Shown: piece by piece, positions 8,701 to 18,841 of the stretch
Numbering within the stretch: the stretch's first letter is position 1
Layout of the letters: the number at the start of each line of letters is the position of its first letter
Source of the DNA: Candidatus Poribacteria bacterium
GTDB taxonomy: Bacteria; Poribacteria; WGA-4E; GCA-2687025
NCBI GenBank assembly: GCA_018644665.1
Contig: JABGQA010000115.1
Span: 1-64,000, forward strand
Direction of reading: 5' to 3'
DNA length: 64,000 nucleotides
Notes under the pieces: model-generated
What the model was told of the DNA's origin: nothing
Seen by the model: the letters and a program-made list of their open reading frames with translations, nothing else
Database searches by the model: none
Translations under genes and position numbers: made by a program

Positions 8701-9792
8701 TCACGTGTCGCCCCGAGCGACACGCTCATCGCCGCAGGAGTCACAGTATGGCAACAGCGTGTGCCGCACGGCGCCACACGACCCGCACTCGTGATAGAGA
8801 CCGGAGCCACAGGACGGGCACGTGTAGGGCGTCTCGTCTTCGTCGCTCCCGTCCGATGCGCCGGAGACAGGCCCCTTCGCCGTCCATAGCGCGTGCTTGA
8901 GCGGGCCTCGCATGATCTGGAACGCGCACACCGGGCAGCGATGGCGCCCGTACGCCTCTCGATACCGACGCAACAACAGGTCAGGCCGTGGAGCCGCCAC
9001 CATCCTCACCACCTGCACGAGGAACAACGTCACGACGCCAATGCCCGCGCCCACCGCGATGTACTTGAACCAGGGCCGCGGGAAGTACTGCCACATGACC
9101 TGTGCCATCACCACGAACGTCGCGATGAGCCACGCGTAGTAGATCGGCGCGTATAGCTGCTTCCGCCGCGTGAACACCAGCCACGCCCCCAAGGCGAGCG
9201 CCGGAAGCACGAACGCCAACTTGAACGCGGCGAGCTTCAGTCGATGGCGGCTCAGGCGCGACTCGAACTCCTCGTGGACGCGCTCGTTGTCTTCCGTACG
9301 CCGTTCATCGAGTGCCTGGATGCGCGCGGCGACCGTGCGCTGTTCCTGGCTCTGTTTGCCGATGGTTTCGCTCGCGAGTTGGAATTCCACCTGCTTCGCG
9401 ATGAATAACGACTGGCTCTCCGCGAGCGCCTGTTGACGCTCGTCGGTGGGCGTGACGCCAGCCTCGATATCGAGCCGGTGCAGGTCGATGAGCTGATCCA
9501 TCGTGGATCGGAGCTCGGCGGTGCTTCGGCTCAGGACGCGCTGGATGTCCTCCTGATTCGAGATCTGCGTCTGCAGGTCGGATTGCTGCTTCTGCAGGCT
9601 GTCGAGCTCGTCGCGCAAGGCGGCGTCCCCGATCTCATCGCGCACGTCCTCGCGCTGCGGCCCGTCGATACGGCCGATGTCGCTGACCACGAAGTCGACC
9701 GCCCAGTAGAACAGGAGCGTCAGCACAGAGCCGAGGAACCAGATGAGCAGCCGATGCAGCCGAGGGGCGTGTGCGCGGGATGTCGAGGCCAT
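8701..9792 (-). CDS. Membrane protein with coiled coil and zinc-ribbon tail
   Basis: This 363-residue protein has an N-terminal transmembrane helix (LLIWFLGSVLTLLFYWAVDF), then a long charged region predicted as coiled coil (about residues 50-185). Three further hydrophobic segments follow (AFKLAFVLPALALGAWLVF, YYAWLIATFVVMAQVMW, IAVGAGIGVVTLFLVQVV). The cytosolic C-terminus carries CPVC, CPSC, CGSC and CDSC pairs, that is, two likely zinc ribbons. No known family is recognised. It could be a membrane sensor or scaffold. Its 3' end abuts the metallophosphatase/cytochrome pseudogene. Confidence 0.7.
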   Translation of the reverse strand: MASTSRAHAPRLHRLLIWFLGSVLTLLFYWAVDFVVSDIGRIDGPQREDVRDEIGDAALRDELDSLQKQQSDLQTQISNQEDIQRVLSRSTAELRSTMDQLIDLHRLDIEAGVTPTDERQQALAESQSLFIAKQVEFQLASETIGKQSQEQRTVAARIQALDERRTEDNERVHEEFESRLSRHRLKLAAFKLAFVLPALALGAWLVFTRRKQLYAPIYYAWLIATFVVMAQVMWQYFPRPWFKYIAVGAGIGVVTLFLVQVVRMVAAPRPDLLLRRYREAYGRHRCPVCAFQIMRGPLKHALWTAKGPVSGASDGSDEDETPYTCPSCGSGLYHECGSCGAVRHTLLPYCDSCGDERVARGDT

Positions 9793-10579
9793 GGGGTTGC
9801 GCGCTCCATGTGGTTGGGAGTCCGGGAGCCGTGCGCCTAAGGCGCATTATCGCAGCGTTCCGCACGCGAAGCCACCTGCCCCGGGCGGGCACGAGCGCTC
9901 CCGTCACAGGCCGGCGACGTGCGAGCGCGCACGCTGACACCGTCTGCCGTCTTTCCGACGATCGTCGTCCGCATGCCGGCGTTACAAGCTGCGTGCCAAC
10001 CACTCGGCGTAGGCCTATAAATCGGTGGCCCGGAGGGCGGGGCGCCGGCCGCACGCCGGTTGCGACGCAGCGCACAGCGGGTGCTTACCACCCGGACAAC
10101 TCCGGTTGCGCGAGGCGAGTCGCATTATTCGGTGCGTGTCGCACCGCGCCGCGCTATGGGCGATACATACCCATGGCATAGGTGTGCGCGACCTCGCAGC
10201 GGGACCGGTCGCGTCCGACAACGTCTGACGCTCCACGATTGGCTGGGGGCACTACTCGTGTCCCGTCCTGCATGGATTGGGGTGGCGCCGTCCGTACACC
10301 CGGCGGACACGAGCCTTCGGGGCGGTCAGCGCGCGCGGCGTGGAGTACGGCCCCTCGGACAGAGATCCGCGTCTACCACACACTGGACGGCGAACTCCTT
10401 GCACGCGAGGAGCACACGATGCGATCCGTGCGATGCCTCCCAGCGGAGTCCTGCTGATGCTCGGGCGCGCGCGTTCCGCGATGTCTAGGTAGCGGGCGGG
10501 TGGCTCGATCGCCACTCGGTACCCGCGCTGGACGAGACGTGCTGTTCGTCGCGCGGAAGTGGCCCAGGCGCGTGGTCGG
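9793..10579. other. 787-base stretch without a supported gene
   Basis: All ORFs here are short, have Arg/Ser/Pro-rich shadow-like compositions and lack ribosome sites. A small inverted repeat TGCGCC-TAA-GGCGCA lies at 9832-9846. On the minus strand it overlaps a GATAAT (9846-9851) that could be a -10 element for the zinc-ribbon gene, but no good -35 is visible. I see no tRNA, CRISPR or transposon end. Confidence 0.5.
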
Positions 10580-11530
10580 TTAACGACGGCCGGCCAGCCA
10601 TCCCCAGAACGCCGTCCCCGGCGGCGGCTCCAGCAGGAATTCCTGCACGACCGCGCGCCGCTCCTCCGTGGGCTCGCCGAGGAGCGCGTACAGCTCACTG
10701 GCTATGTCCGTTGGCCCGGCGGCGCCGTCGACCCATCCTCGCAGAGCTTCCTCCGCGTCGCGCCAGAACGCCTCCCATCGGGCCTTCGACCCGTCGTCCG
10801 CTGGCAATCCGCCGCGCCATCGCAACGCGCCGATGCTCGCGATCTTGATGTCGAGATAGCGCGTGTAGCGATGCATGCACGGCGGCTGAGACTCACTCAG
10901 CACGCCCGCGATGAGCGCCTCTGCGTCTGCCTCTGAGGGGAAGTGTCGCTCGGCGTCCGTCTTGCGACTGCTGACGAACTCGCCGTCCGACAGCGTGTAG
11001 CGGGCTCCGTCGGCGCGGAGGTACGACGAGGAGTTGGGGCACGGCGTCTCGCCGGGAGCCTGGGAGCCGTCGGCGAGAACGCTGACATGGGAGCCCGATA
11101 CGATCTGATCGACGAGCGCGCACAGCAGCAGCTCGACGAGCGCGCGCTTCGCCGGGTGGTCTTCGCCGAGCCACTTGCGGACGCGTGTCACGATGTCGGA
11201 GTCGAGCTCGGGCGTGGGCGGGAGGTCGTGACCCAGCCACGCGCGCAGGCCGACGAGGTAAGCGTCCATCGCGGCGCGACGTACCGCCGTCACCTGGCCA
11301 CAAAGCGCGAGCGATGTCGGCTTGCCCTCGCCGATGGCGCGGCATATCTCACGCAGATTCGCGCGATACTCGACGTGATACCAGCAGTTGTATGCCGCCT
11401 GCGCCAACACCGCCCGCATCCCGTCGGCATGCCCGAACCGAGTTTCGTGCGCGCGGACCTTGGCCGCGAACGCGTCGTCGGCGTGCATCATCGCGTCGGC
11501 GAAATCTGACAGCGGCACGTGCGCGCGCAT
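10580..11530 (-). CDS. Hypothetical protein coupled to lhr
   Basis: This 316-residue soluble protein belongs to no family I recognise. It has a mixed helical composition, with segments such as AAYNCWYHVEYRANLREICRAI, a short Cys/Ser stretch CPNSSSYLRADGARYTLSDG and a C-terminal ELYALLGEPTEERRAVVQEF. No signal peptide or membrane segment is seen. The ATG begins one base after the lhr stop codon, so it is probably translated together with the helicase. A role in nucleic-acid repair alongside Lhr is possible but is only inference from position. Confidence 0.65.
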   Translation of the reverse strand: MRAHVPLSDFADAMMHADDAFAAKVRAHETRFGHADGMRAVLAQAAYNCWYHVEYRANLREICRAIGEGKPTSLALCGQVTAVRRAAMDAYLVGLRAWLGHDLPPTPELDSDIVTRVRKWLGEDHPAKRALVELLLCALVDQIVSGSHVSVLADGSQAPGETPCPNSSSYLRADGARYTLSDGEFVSSRKTDAERHFPSEADAEALIAGVLSESQPPCMHRYTRYLDIKIASIGALRWRGGLPADDGSKARWEAFWRDAEEALRGWVDGAAGPTDIASELYALLGEPTEERRAVVQEFLLEPPPGTAFWGWLAGRR

Positions 11531-11531
11531 C

Positions 11532-14500
11532 TTAATCCGCGTCCATCTTCGCGTCGATCGCCGCGCGCGTCTTCGCGAAGCGTTCCAGGATGCCCCGCCG
11601 GGCCTCCTCGTCCTCGCAGTCTACGGGCGACGACACGATCATCGGCGGCACCCAGCCCTGATGCGTGACGTGGACCCACGCCTGCTTCTGCCCCACGCGC
11701 ACATGCGCCGCGCCCACGCCCCGGTACTCCATGAGCAGGCCGCGGGACTCGTAGACGAAGGCGCACTCGTCGGACAGCATCTCGTCCAGCATGTCGATGG
11801 CGGCGCGCACGCCCTCGCGGATGCCCTTCGGGGCGCGTTCGATCATCCATTCCTTGTTGTACTCGACGGGAGCGTCCGCCTTGCCCGCGCGCTCGAACTC
11901 CGCCGGGATTTCACTCGACAGGGCGCGCACGCGTTCCGGCGTTCGCTCCACGAGGCCGTCGTAAAAGTACTCGCGGCGCGCGCCCTCGGCGAAGCCCAGC
12001 TTCGCCAACAGCGGCCGACCGACGCTCACGTCCACCGGATGCCCGTTCCAGTCGCGCACGCGCAACCGCGTCACCGGTTCGACCTTCGACGGCTTGTCCA
12101 CGAGCTTGCACAGCGCCACGAGCGCCCGTTCCATGCGTTCCCGCGTCATGTCCACGAGCACCGTGATCGAGTGCTGGTAGAGCAGTAACGGCCGCCCTGC
12201 CTGCACGACGAGGTACTTGTGCGGCGTCCGTATCGCCTTGACCGGTTCGTCGACCTCGTCCGCGACGGGGAACAGGGCTGGAAACGGGTTCGCCGGGTCG
12301 CATAGGTTCAGCGCGATCATCGGCTCGTCGGGTGAATCCGCCTCGTTGTCGAGCCGCCGCCGTTTGGCCTCACGTAGCTCCTCGACGGCGTCCGGGTACG
12401 CGAACTGCTCGCCGGCGAGGCCGTCCACGAAGAAGCCGCGACGTATCCTCGCGAGCATCTCTAGCTTCACCAACGCGCGCCGGAGGTCCTTCCACGGCGG
12501 AGCCGCCGATTCGAAGCGTATCGACTCCCGCGTCACGATGCCGTAGCGACTCAGGAGCTGTTCCGCCCACGCCTCGACCCACGCCGCGCGCTCCGCAAGG
12601 TCCGACGACTCGGGCAGCAAGCGTTCGGTAGGGGACCATCGCCCGAGCCTCGGGTCCAGGTTTCTGAGATCGAGCATGTGGTGCGCGATGAAGTCGTCCG
12701 TGACGCCCGACTTCCCGGGCGTCGACGCGAGGTCATAGCATCCCGACAGCCCGCTGCCGACGCGCATGTGCCGTATGGGCTCGTAGGCGTCGTTCGTGGC
12801 CTCGCCGGTCCACACGAGATGCCACACGGCCCGCAGCACGCGTCGCCAGTCGTGGCCGGTGCCCTCGACGATGTCATCGAAGTCGCACGCCCCGTGCGTC
12901 GCGAGCCACTCGCGCGTCGCGTCGCAGATGTCGGGGATATCGTCGTCCCACTGGGTCAGTTTCATGGGCGTCTCGCCCGGATCGGCGAGAAGCGCGCTGC
13001 CTTCGTCCGAGAAGCAGAAGCCGATGTGCCCGCGCTTCATGCGCTTCCATCCGAACCGGCGCCAGGTCACCTCGCCCGTCTCGACCAGGGCGTCGAGCAT
13101 CGCGGGCGTGTAGTCGTGCACGCGCCCGGCGAAGACGTCCCGCTCCAGTAGCAGTTGGTAGTTGTCCTGCCCCTGCAACTGGCGGATCACGTGCCGCACG
13201 CCGTCCACGCCGGACAGCCGCGTGTCCGGGTGTAGACGCTGCCACCGTATGAGGAAGTCGGCGTACTCCTCTGCCGAGGCGGGCTCCATCTCCTTCTGCA
13301 GCCGGTTGAGCGTGAGCCGATGTATCTGTTCGAGGTTGCGCTTCTCGCACCACTGCGGGAACGCCTTCGTCGCGACGTACTCCCCACGCGCGATGGAGCC
13401 TTCCTCGCGCAGCGTCTCCAACAGGCTGTCCACCACGGCGCCGGGCATGCCGTACCGCTCCATGATCTCGTACTTCGTGATGGGCCCGTGGGTGGCCAGG
13501 AATCGCTCGGCGAGCGCGAGTCTCGCCTTCTCACCCGACGGCCGCTCGTCGTAGATGGCCGCGGGCAGCCATGCGCTCGCCGCGACGTACTTCTCGCCCT
13601 TCCCGCCCGGCAGTCTCAGCGTCTCATAGCGCATCGCGAGCGTTTCTAGCCGGTTCGCATGGGCGCCGGGCAGTGGAATCTCATCCGCCGACAGCGGCCC
13701 CCGCTCGGCGAGCACGGCCAGCAACGCCCGGTCGCGTTCGTCCAACTTGAGTGGGCTCGCGAACGCGGCCCGATACACCGGGAAGTCGTCCGACGCGATC
13801 CATCGATCCCGGTTCATCTCGACTCGCCCGATGGGCACGAGCACGACGCGCCGCGTCTCGACAAGCTCAGACAGCAGGGCGAATTCGTTCCCCGCGACGC
13901 GATCCACGAGCGACATCTCATCGTCCGGCAGATGTGTGAGATCGCCGACATCGCGGAGCACGCGCCACATCTCGTCAGCGGTGCGCGCCTGACGGTCGGG
14001 AGCCGTGCGTTGCAGCCGCGCCTCGACACCCTCGACCGCCTCGTCGTCCAGGAGATGCTCCAGCGCGTCCTCGTCGATGATCTGCTTCAGGATCTCGCGG
14101 TGGAGGTGCATCATCCGGCTGCGACGCTCCCGAGGCGATACGGCGTCCATGTCGCCATACTGACCAAGCAGCAGGACGGAGTGCGAGAGCGGCGACGGGA
14201 CGATCGTCTCCATCGTGTGCGATGTGATCTCACCCGACTCGATCCGCGCGAGGACGCCCCGCAGATTCGGGCCGTCGAGCGCCTCGTTCATGCACTCCCG
14301 CAGCGCCTCGACAACGATGGGTAGGTCGGCGTTTTCTCTGCACGCCTCCAGCATCTCCGCGGCGCGCAGGTTCTGCAGCCACACGGGCGTCCGCCGCTGC
14401 CCCGTGTGCCGCGGGATCGTCATCGACCGCACGGCGACGTGCCGAAACCGGGACGCGAACACCGGCGAGTCTAAGAGCGCGCTACGCAGGACATCGTCCA

Positions 14501-16661
14501 GGCTATGCGATGTCACGAGCGTCAGGATATCGTCGGGGTCGATCGCGCAATCGCGTGGGAGCGTGAGCAGGATGCCTTCGTCGGTGGTCGCCCACGCAGG
14601 CCTGCGTCCCGTCTTCAGGTCGATCGCGTGGCTCAGCGCGAGCGCCCACGCGTCGTTCACGCGGACGCCGAAGCACGAGTGGATCACGACCTGCCGCTCG
14701 CCGAGTTCATTCTGGAAATGCTCGACCAGCAGGCGTTCGTCAGATGGCAACATGCCGGTGACTGCGCGCTGTTCGCGCAGATACTCCGCGATGCTCGCCG
14801 CGCCGTTCGCGTCGACGCGCGTCTCCCGGCGTATCCAGTCGGTGAAGTCGTCGTCGTCGATGTGCGGTTCGGCCGCCGCGCGGAACCTGCCGACCAGCAC
14901 GCCGAGGTCGCACGTCCGCGAATCACGGTCCCCGCCCCAGTAGGGGATGGTCGGCGGCTTGCCGTACACGTCCTCGACGAGCACGCGGTCGCGCTGCACG
15001 CCCGTCACCAACCACGACGAACTGCCCAGGATGAACACGTCGCCGGCGTTGAGCTTCTCGACGAACCCCTCGTCGAGGCTGCCGACCCGCGTACCCTTGC
15101 TCTCGCAGTAGACGTCGTAGTCCGCGATGTCCGGGATCGTGCCGCCCGATCGAAACGCCTGCATGCGCGTCCCGCGTTCCGCGCGGAGCAGGTTGTTCAC
15201 CTTGTCCCACACGATCTGGGGATACGGCGCGTGGTCCATGTCGAACGCGACGTTCCCCGCCAGCAGGTCGAGCACGCGGTCGAACTCGCCACGGGTCAGG
15301 TCCCGATAGCAGTACGATCGCCGGCACACGTCGTACAGGTCCTCGACGGTCCACTCGTCCGCGGCGACGGCTCCGACGACATGCTGCGCGAGCACGTCGA
15401 GACATCGCTCTGGGATGCGTACGGTGTCGAGGTCGCCGTCGAGCATGGCGCGCACGAGCACCGCCGCCTCCACGAGGTCGTCGCGGTCCGTGACGAGCAC
15501 CCGGCCCTTGCTCGTGGCGTGCAGCAGATGCCCCGCGCGTCCCACACGTTGCATGCCCGTCGAGACCGACTTCGGCGACTGCACCTGACACACCAGATCG
15601 ATGCTGCCTACGTCGATGCCCAGCTCCAGCGAGGCCGTGGCCACGACGGCGTTCAGCGCGCCGTCCTTCAGGTCGTTCTCGACGTCCAGCCGGACGGCCT
15701 TCGACATGCTCCCGTGGTGCGCGCCGACGCGCACGGGCTCGCCGGTGGTCGCTTCGTTCAGTCGTAGCGCGGTTCGCTCCGTCTTGTATCGGCTGTTGTG
15801 GAATACAAGCGTCGTGTTGTGCTGACGGATCATGTCGGCCATCTGCGCGTAGGCGGAGCCCCAGATGGCGTCGAACTGCGCTTCGAGGAAGTTGTCGACC
15901 GGCGTCATCACCTCGACGTCGAGCGCCTTGCGTGCGCCAGCGTCGACGATGGAGCACGGACGCGGTTCGCCGTCCTCACCCACGCCCGAGAGGTACGCCG
16001 CGATGGTCTCCAGCGGTCGCTGCGTGGCCGACAGCCCTATCCGCGTGAATGGCGCCTCGACGAGATGCTCCAGCCGCTCTAGCGACAGCGACAGATCCAC
16101 GCCACGCTTATTCGCGACCATCGCGTGTATCTCGTCAACGATCACGTATCGCACCTTGCGGAACGCCTCGCGGAAGCGTTCGGTCGCCAGGATGATGTAG
16201 AGGGACTCCGGCGTCGTGATCAGTATCTGGGGCGGCCGCTCGACCATCTCACGACGCTTGCTCTGCGGCGTGTCGCCCGTCCGCACTTCGGAGCGCACCT
16301 CGGGCATGTCGAGCCCGCACGCTTCCGCGTGCTCGCGTATGCCCTCCAGCGGCGCGATAAGGTTCTTCTGGATATCGTTGTTCAACGCCTTGAGCGGGGA
16401 GATGTACAGCACCTGTACGGCGTCGTCGAGCGCCTCTTCGCGTCCCAGGCGGAACAGGTCGTTGAGGCACCACAGGAAGGCGGCGAGCGTCTTGCCCGAC
16501 CCGGTGGGCGAGAAGATGAGCGTGTTACGCCCCTCGGCGATGAGCGGCCACGCCATCGTCTGCGGAGGGCTGGGCTCGCCGAACTCGCCCGTGAACCACT
16601 CCCAGACGTAGGGCTCGAACGCATCGCTAAGGCGGTCGGTCGTGTCGCCGTCGTCGGCCAT
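11532..16661 (-). CDS. lhr: Lhr-type superfamily 2 ATP-dependent helicase
   Basis: This very long (1709-residue) DEAD/H helicase unwinds DNA or RNA:DNA and is linked to DNA repair. Walker A is SPTGSGKT (about 51-58) and motif II is VDEIHAM. The second RecA domain has VVATASLELGIDVGSIDLV and QRVGRAGH. After this comes the long Lhr-specific part with winged-helix and beta-barrel regions (KYEIMERYGMPGAVVDSLLE). Lhr proteins are usually about 1400-1600 residues, so this is a large member. I chose MADDGDTTDRLSDAF at 16661; the track's extra 93 residues look non-coding. The next gene starts one base after its stop. Confidence 0.92.
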   Translation of the reverse strand: MADDGDTTDRLSDAFEPYVWEWFTGEFGEPSPPQTMAWPLIAEGRNTLIFSPTGSGKTLAAFLWCLNDLFRLGREEALDDAVQVLYISPLKALNNDIQKNLIAPLEGIREHAEACGLDMPEVRSEVRTGDTPQSKRREMVERPPQILITTPESLYIILATERFREAFRKVRYVIVDEIHAMVANKRGVDLSLSLERLEHLVEAPFTRIGLSATQRPLETIAAYLSGVGEDGEPRPCSIVDAGARKALDVEVMTPVDNFLEAQFDAIWGSAYAQMADMIRQHNTTLVFHNSRYKTERTALRLNEATTGEPVRVGAHHGSMSKAVRLDVENDLKDGALNAVVATASLELGIDVGSIDLVCQVQSPKSVSTGMQRVGRAGHLLHATSKGRVLVTDRDDLVEAAVLVRAMLDGDLDTVRIPERCLDVLAQHVVGAVAADEWTVEDLYDVCRRSYCYRDLTRGEFDRVLDLLAGNVAFDMDHAPYPQIVWDKVNNLLRAERGTRMQAFRSGGTIPDIADYDVYCESKGTRVGSLDEGFVEKLNAGDVFILGSSSWLVTGVQRDRVLVEDVYGKPPTIPYWGGDRDSRTCDLGVLVGRFRAAAEPHIDDDDFTDWIRRETRVDANGAASIAEYLREQRAVTGMLPSDERLLVEHFQNELGERQVVIHSCFGVRVNDAWALALSHAIDLKTGRRPAWATTDEGILLTLPRDCAIDPDDILTLVTSHSLDDVLRSALLDSPVFASRFRHVAVRSMTIPRHTGQRRTPVWLQNLRAAEMLEACRENADLPIVVEALRECMNEALDGPNLRGVLARIESGEITSHTMETIVPSPLSHSVLLLGQYGDMDAVSPRERRSRMMHLHREILKQIIDEDALEHLLDDEAVEGVEARLQRTAPDRQARTADEMWRVLRDVGDLTHLPDDEMSLVDRVAGNEFALLSELVETRRVVLVPIGRVEMNRDRWIASDDFPVYRAAFASPLKLDERDRALLAVLAERGPLSADEIPLPGAHANRLETLAMRYETLRLPGGKGEKYVAASAWLPAAIYDERPSGEKARLALAERFLATHGPITKYEIMERYGMPGAVVDSLLETLREEGSIARGEYVATKAFPQWCEKRNLEQIHRLTLNRLQKEMEPASAEEYADFLIRWQRLHPDTRLSGVDGVRHVIRQLQGQDNYQLLLERDVFAGRVHDYTPAMLDALVETGEVTWRRFGWKRMKRGHIGFCFSDEGSALLADPGETPMKLTQWDDDIPDICDATREWLATHGACDFDDIVEGTGHDWRRVLRAVWHLVWTGEATNDAYEPIRHMRVGSGLSGCYDLASTPGKSGVTDDFIAHHMLDLRNLDPRLGRWSPTERLLPESSDLAERAAWVEAWAEQLLSRYGIVTRESIRFESAAPPWKDLRRALVKLEMLARIRRGFFVDGLAGEQFAYPDAVEELREAKRRRLDNEADSPDEPMIALNLCDPANPFPALFPVADEVDEPVKAIRTPHKYLVVQAGRPLLLYQHSITVLVDMTRERMERALVALCKLVDKPSKVEPVTRLRVRDWNGHPVDVSVGRPLLAKLGFAEGARREYFYDGLVERTPERVRALSSEIPAEFERAGKADAPVEYNKEWMIERAPKGIREGVRAAIDMLDEMLSDECAFVYESRGLLMEYRGVGAAHVRVGQKQAWVHVTHQGWVPPMIVSSPVDCEDEEARRGILERFAKTRAAIDAKMDAD

Positions 16662-16975
16662 TCGGGTCTCCCACGTGCGATGTGGGTCGATGCCGTGCGC
16701 CTGTCTACCTGCGAAACGCAATGTACGCATACGCGGCGCGGCGGCGGATGGGTACCGCATCGACGCGGGGCCTTTCGCGCGTCGATCTCGGCCGGCGCGT
16801 CGCGTCTTCACGAGGGGGCGACTCGCCGCTGTATGAGACGGAGCAAGGCACCGGCACGTAAGTCGCGTGCATGTCCTCCCTGCACCCACGACGCGCCGCT
16901 TGTCGGCGATTCGCGGCAAGGCTACGTTCTTACTGCACACGCACTACACGGCGCGGCGACACCCCCGGAGGACGG
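16662..16975. other. Divergent intergenic region lhr / lipoprotein
   Basis: This 314-base gap separates two divergent genes and should hold both promoters. ORFs running through it are read-through of neighbouring frames. I see no convincing -35/-10 pair, repeat or RNA gene. Confidence 0.4.
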
Positions 16976-17419
16976 ATGCCAATGCGACGTCTAGCTCTAC
17001 TCGGCCTGTGCGCGGTTGCAGTCGGCTGTGCGACCCACCTACCGGTCATACGCACCTATTCGAGTCCTGAGCCCGTCAGCAAAGCGGACGTCATGGCCGC
17101 TGCCGTGCAGGTGCTGCAGACGCGCGGCTACAACATGGCGATGGTGAACGAGAACGTGGGCGTCCTGACGACCGAATGGGCCGACGACACCAGCGTCGGC
17201 ACGCAAGTGTTAAGCGCTCTCGTCGGGGACAAGACGAATCAGCGCAAGCAGATCGGCGTATCCGTAGCGCCGGACGCACGCGAGATCACCGTCACCGTCA
17301 CCCGGCAGGAACAGAACGACTTCACGTCCTGGACCAATCAGGAACGAAGCGACGAACAGCGCGAGGAAGGCGACGAGATACTCGCGGAAATCCGCACGCA
17401 TCTGACCGCAGCGCAGTAA
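16976..17419 (+). CDS. Putative lipoprotein
   Basis: This is a small exported protein of 147 residues. MPMRRLALLGLCAVAVGC looks like a lipoprotein signal with Cys18 as the lipid-attachment site. The mature part has an alternating beta/alpha pattern (VLQTRGYNMAMVNENVGVLT, AREITVTVTRQEQNDF), similar to small BamC/DUF-like domains that sit on the inner face of the outer membrane. No exact family is claimed. The ATG at 16976 follows GGAGG closely; a second ATG at 16982 is equally possible. The track's earlier start adds non-signal sequence. Confidence 0.7.
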   Translation: MPMRRLALLGLCAVAVGCATHLPVIRTYSSPEPVSKADVMAAAVQVLQTRGYNMAMVNENVGVLTTEWADDTSVGTQVLSALVGDKTNQRKQIGVSVAPDAREITVTVTRQEQNDFTSWTNQERSDEQREEGDEILAEIRTHLTAAQ

Positions 17420-17475
17420 GCGGGCCGGCCGGCGAGCGGTTGAGCAGACTGACCTTCTGCGCCCGCGGGTGGGCG

Positions 17476-18702
17476 CTAGAACATGTCCGGCCCGTAGTAG
17501 CGGTACGCGAGCCGGGGACACAACGCCTGCAGCACGGCCGCGGCGTCTTCGGTCAGGTCGGCCGCGTTGGTCACGAGAGACGCCGCGTCGATCTGCCCGA
17601 AGACCAGTTCGATCGTCTGTGTGTGCGTCGCGTGCAGCGTGATGGACGGCGCGTCCGCGTCCGGCACACGCGTCACGGACGCATCGGCACACTTCAGATC
17701 GACGTTTCCGACGCCCGACTGCACCCGCACCACGCCCGACCAGTCGCCGGCCGGAGAGGCCGCCAGCCGCTCGCTCATCCGTGGCAAGAGTTTGTCCAGC
17801 AGTGGAGCGGGACGCATGATGCAGTACATCGTCGGTCCTCGACGCCCATCGGAATCTGCGCCGAGTTGCTCGACATCGCAGCCGAGTTCGGCGATCCCCG
17901 CCAGCAGGGCCTCACCGTCGCGTAGATACACGCGTTCGATGCCTGCCGTTGCGCGTTGGAGGACATCCGCGACGAGGGCGACGGCAGCATCCTCCGCGCC
18001 TGGAAGATAGCCGATCTCCTCAATGCGCTTGCCGTCGGTGTCGTGGAGGTACGCGACGACGCGCCTGTCCGCGACCGCGACGTGGTACGAAGCCAGCCGA
18101 TCTGAGTGATACGTCCAATACGCGGCGTTCCGCGCCACGGGCCCGGCTTTGTCGCGGTTCGTGACGTCGTATATCTCGCGTACGGCGGCGAGGTCGTCGG
18201 TGGCGTGCATCGGCCGTACGGAGCCACGGAACGCCGGGGCCGCAACATCGCCGGATACGATGATGTCGTGCGCGACCCCGTGCTCGAACGAGCGCCATCC
18301 CAGCCGTTCGTAGTAGCCGTGGATGCCCGTGTAGAGCAGCGATATGTCGTGGCCGCTGTCCTCGATATACTGGATGGTGTCCCGCAGAACGGCGGTGTTG
18401 TATCCGTGGTGGCGATGGGACTCGCGGGTGCACACCCCAGCGAGGCCACCCATGCTGAGGATGGAGCCGTCCACGTGAATCGGTCGGGGCATGACGGCGA
18501 CGGTGCTGACAACCACCCCGTCGATCACGCCGACGCGCAGGTCGTCCAGGGACAAGAACGGGTCGTCGTGAGCGGCGTGGAGCACTTCCTGCCGGATGGT
18601 GTCGTATTGGGCGTCGTCGCCGGAGGCGAACGCCTCTCCTATGCACTCGGCCGCCGACTCTAGGTCGGCCTCTGTGGCGGCGCGTACTTCCAGCACTCTC
18701 AC
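17476..18702 (-). CDS. Eis-like GNAT N-acetyltransferase with SCP2-type C-terminus
   Basis: This 408-residue protein has the Eis layout. An N-terminal GNAT domain (IGEAFASGDD, then STVAVMPRPIHVDG and VCTRESHRHHGYNTAVLRD for CoA binding) is followed by a degenerate second GNAT domain and a sterol-carrier-like C-terminal domain (ITLHATHTQTIELVFGQIDA). Eis-type enzymes acetylate amines, including lysines and aminoglycosides. The track start is a GTG with GAGGGG almost touching it; the GTG two codons later (18696) has better spacing and may be the true start. It converges on the lipoprotein gene. Confidence 0.8.
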   Translation of the reverse strand: MRVLEVRAATEADLESAAECIGEAFASGDDAQYDTIRQEVLHAAHDDPFLSLDDLRVGVIDGVVVSTVAVMPRPIHVDGSILSMGGLAGVCTRESHRHHGYNTAVLRDTIQYIEDSGHDISLLYTGIHGYYERLGWRSFEHGVAHDIIVSGDVAAPAFRGSVRPMHATDDLAAVREIYDVTNRDKAGPVARNAAYWTYHSDRLASYHVAVADRRVVAYLHDTDGKRIEEIGYLPGAEDAAVALVADVLQRATAGIERVYLRDGEALLAGIAELGCDVEQLGADSDGRRGPTMYCIMRPAPLLDKLLPRMSERLAASPAGDWSGVVRVQSGVGNVDLKCADASVTRVPDADAPSITLHATHTQTIELVFGQIDAASLVTNAADLTEDAAAVLQALCPRLAYRYYGPDMF

Positions 18703-18841
18703 GTCCCCTCATCTTCTCCGCGTTCTACCATACAGGCCGCCGTGGGCCGATGCATCTCCGCGTGTCGCGCAACGCCCGACGGTCGCGCCACCGTTACATA
18801 TAGCGCCGCACGCGTACCCTGTTCAGTCCCGAGGCCGGGCC

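Noticed and set aside
14505-15767. 420-residue plus-strand ORF inside lhr
   Set aside because: It is a GC-rich antisense shadow with Arg/His/Val-rich composition and no recognisable domain; the helicase motifs lie on the other strand.
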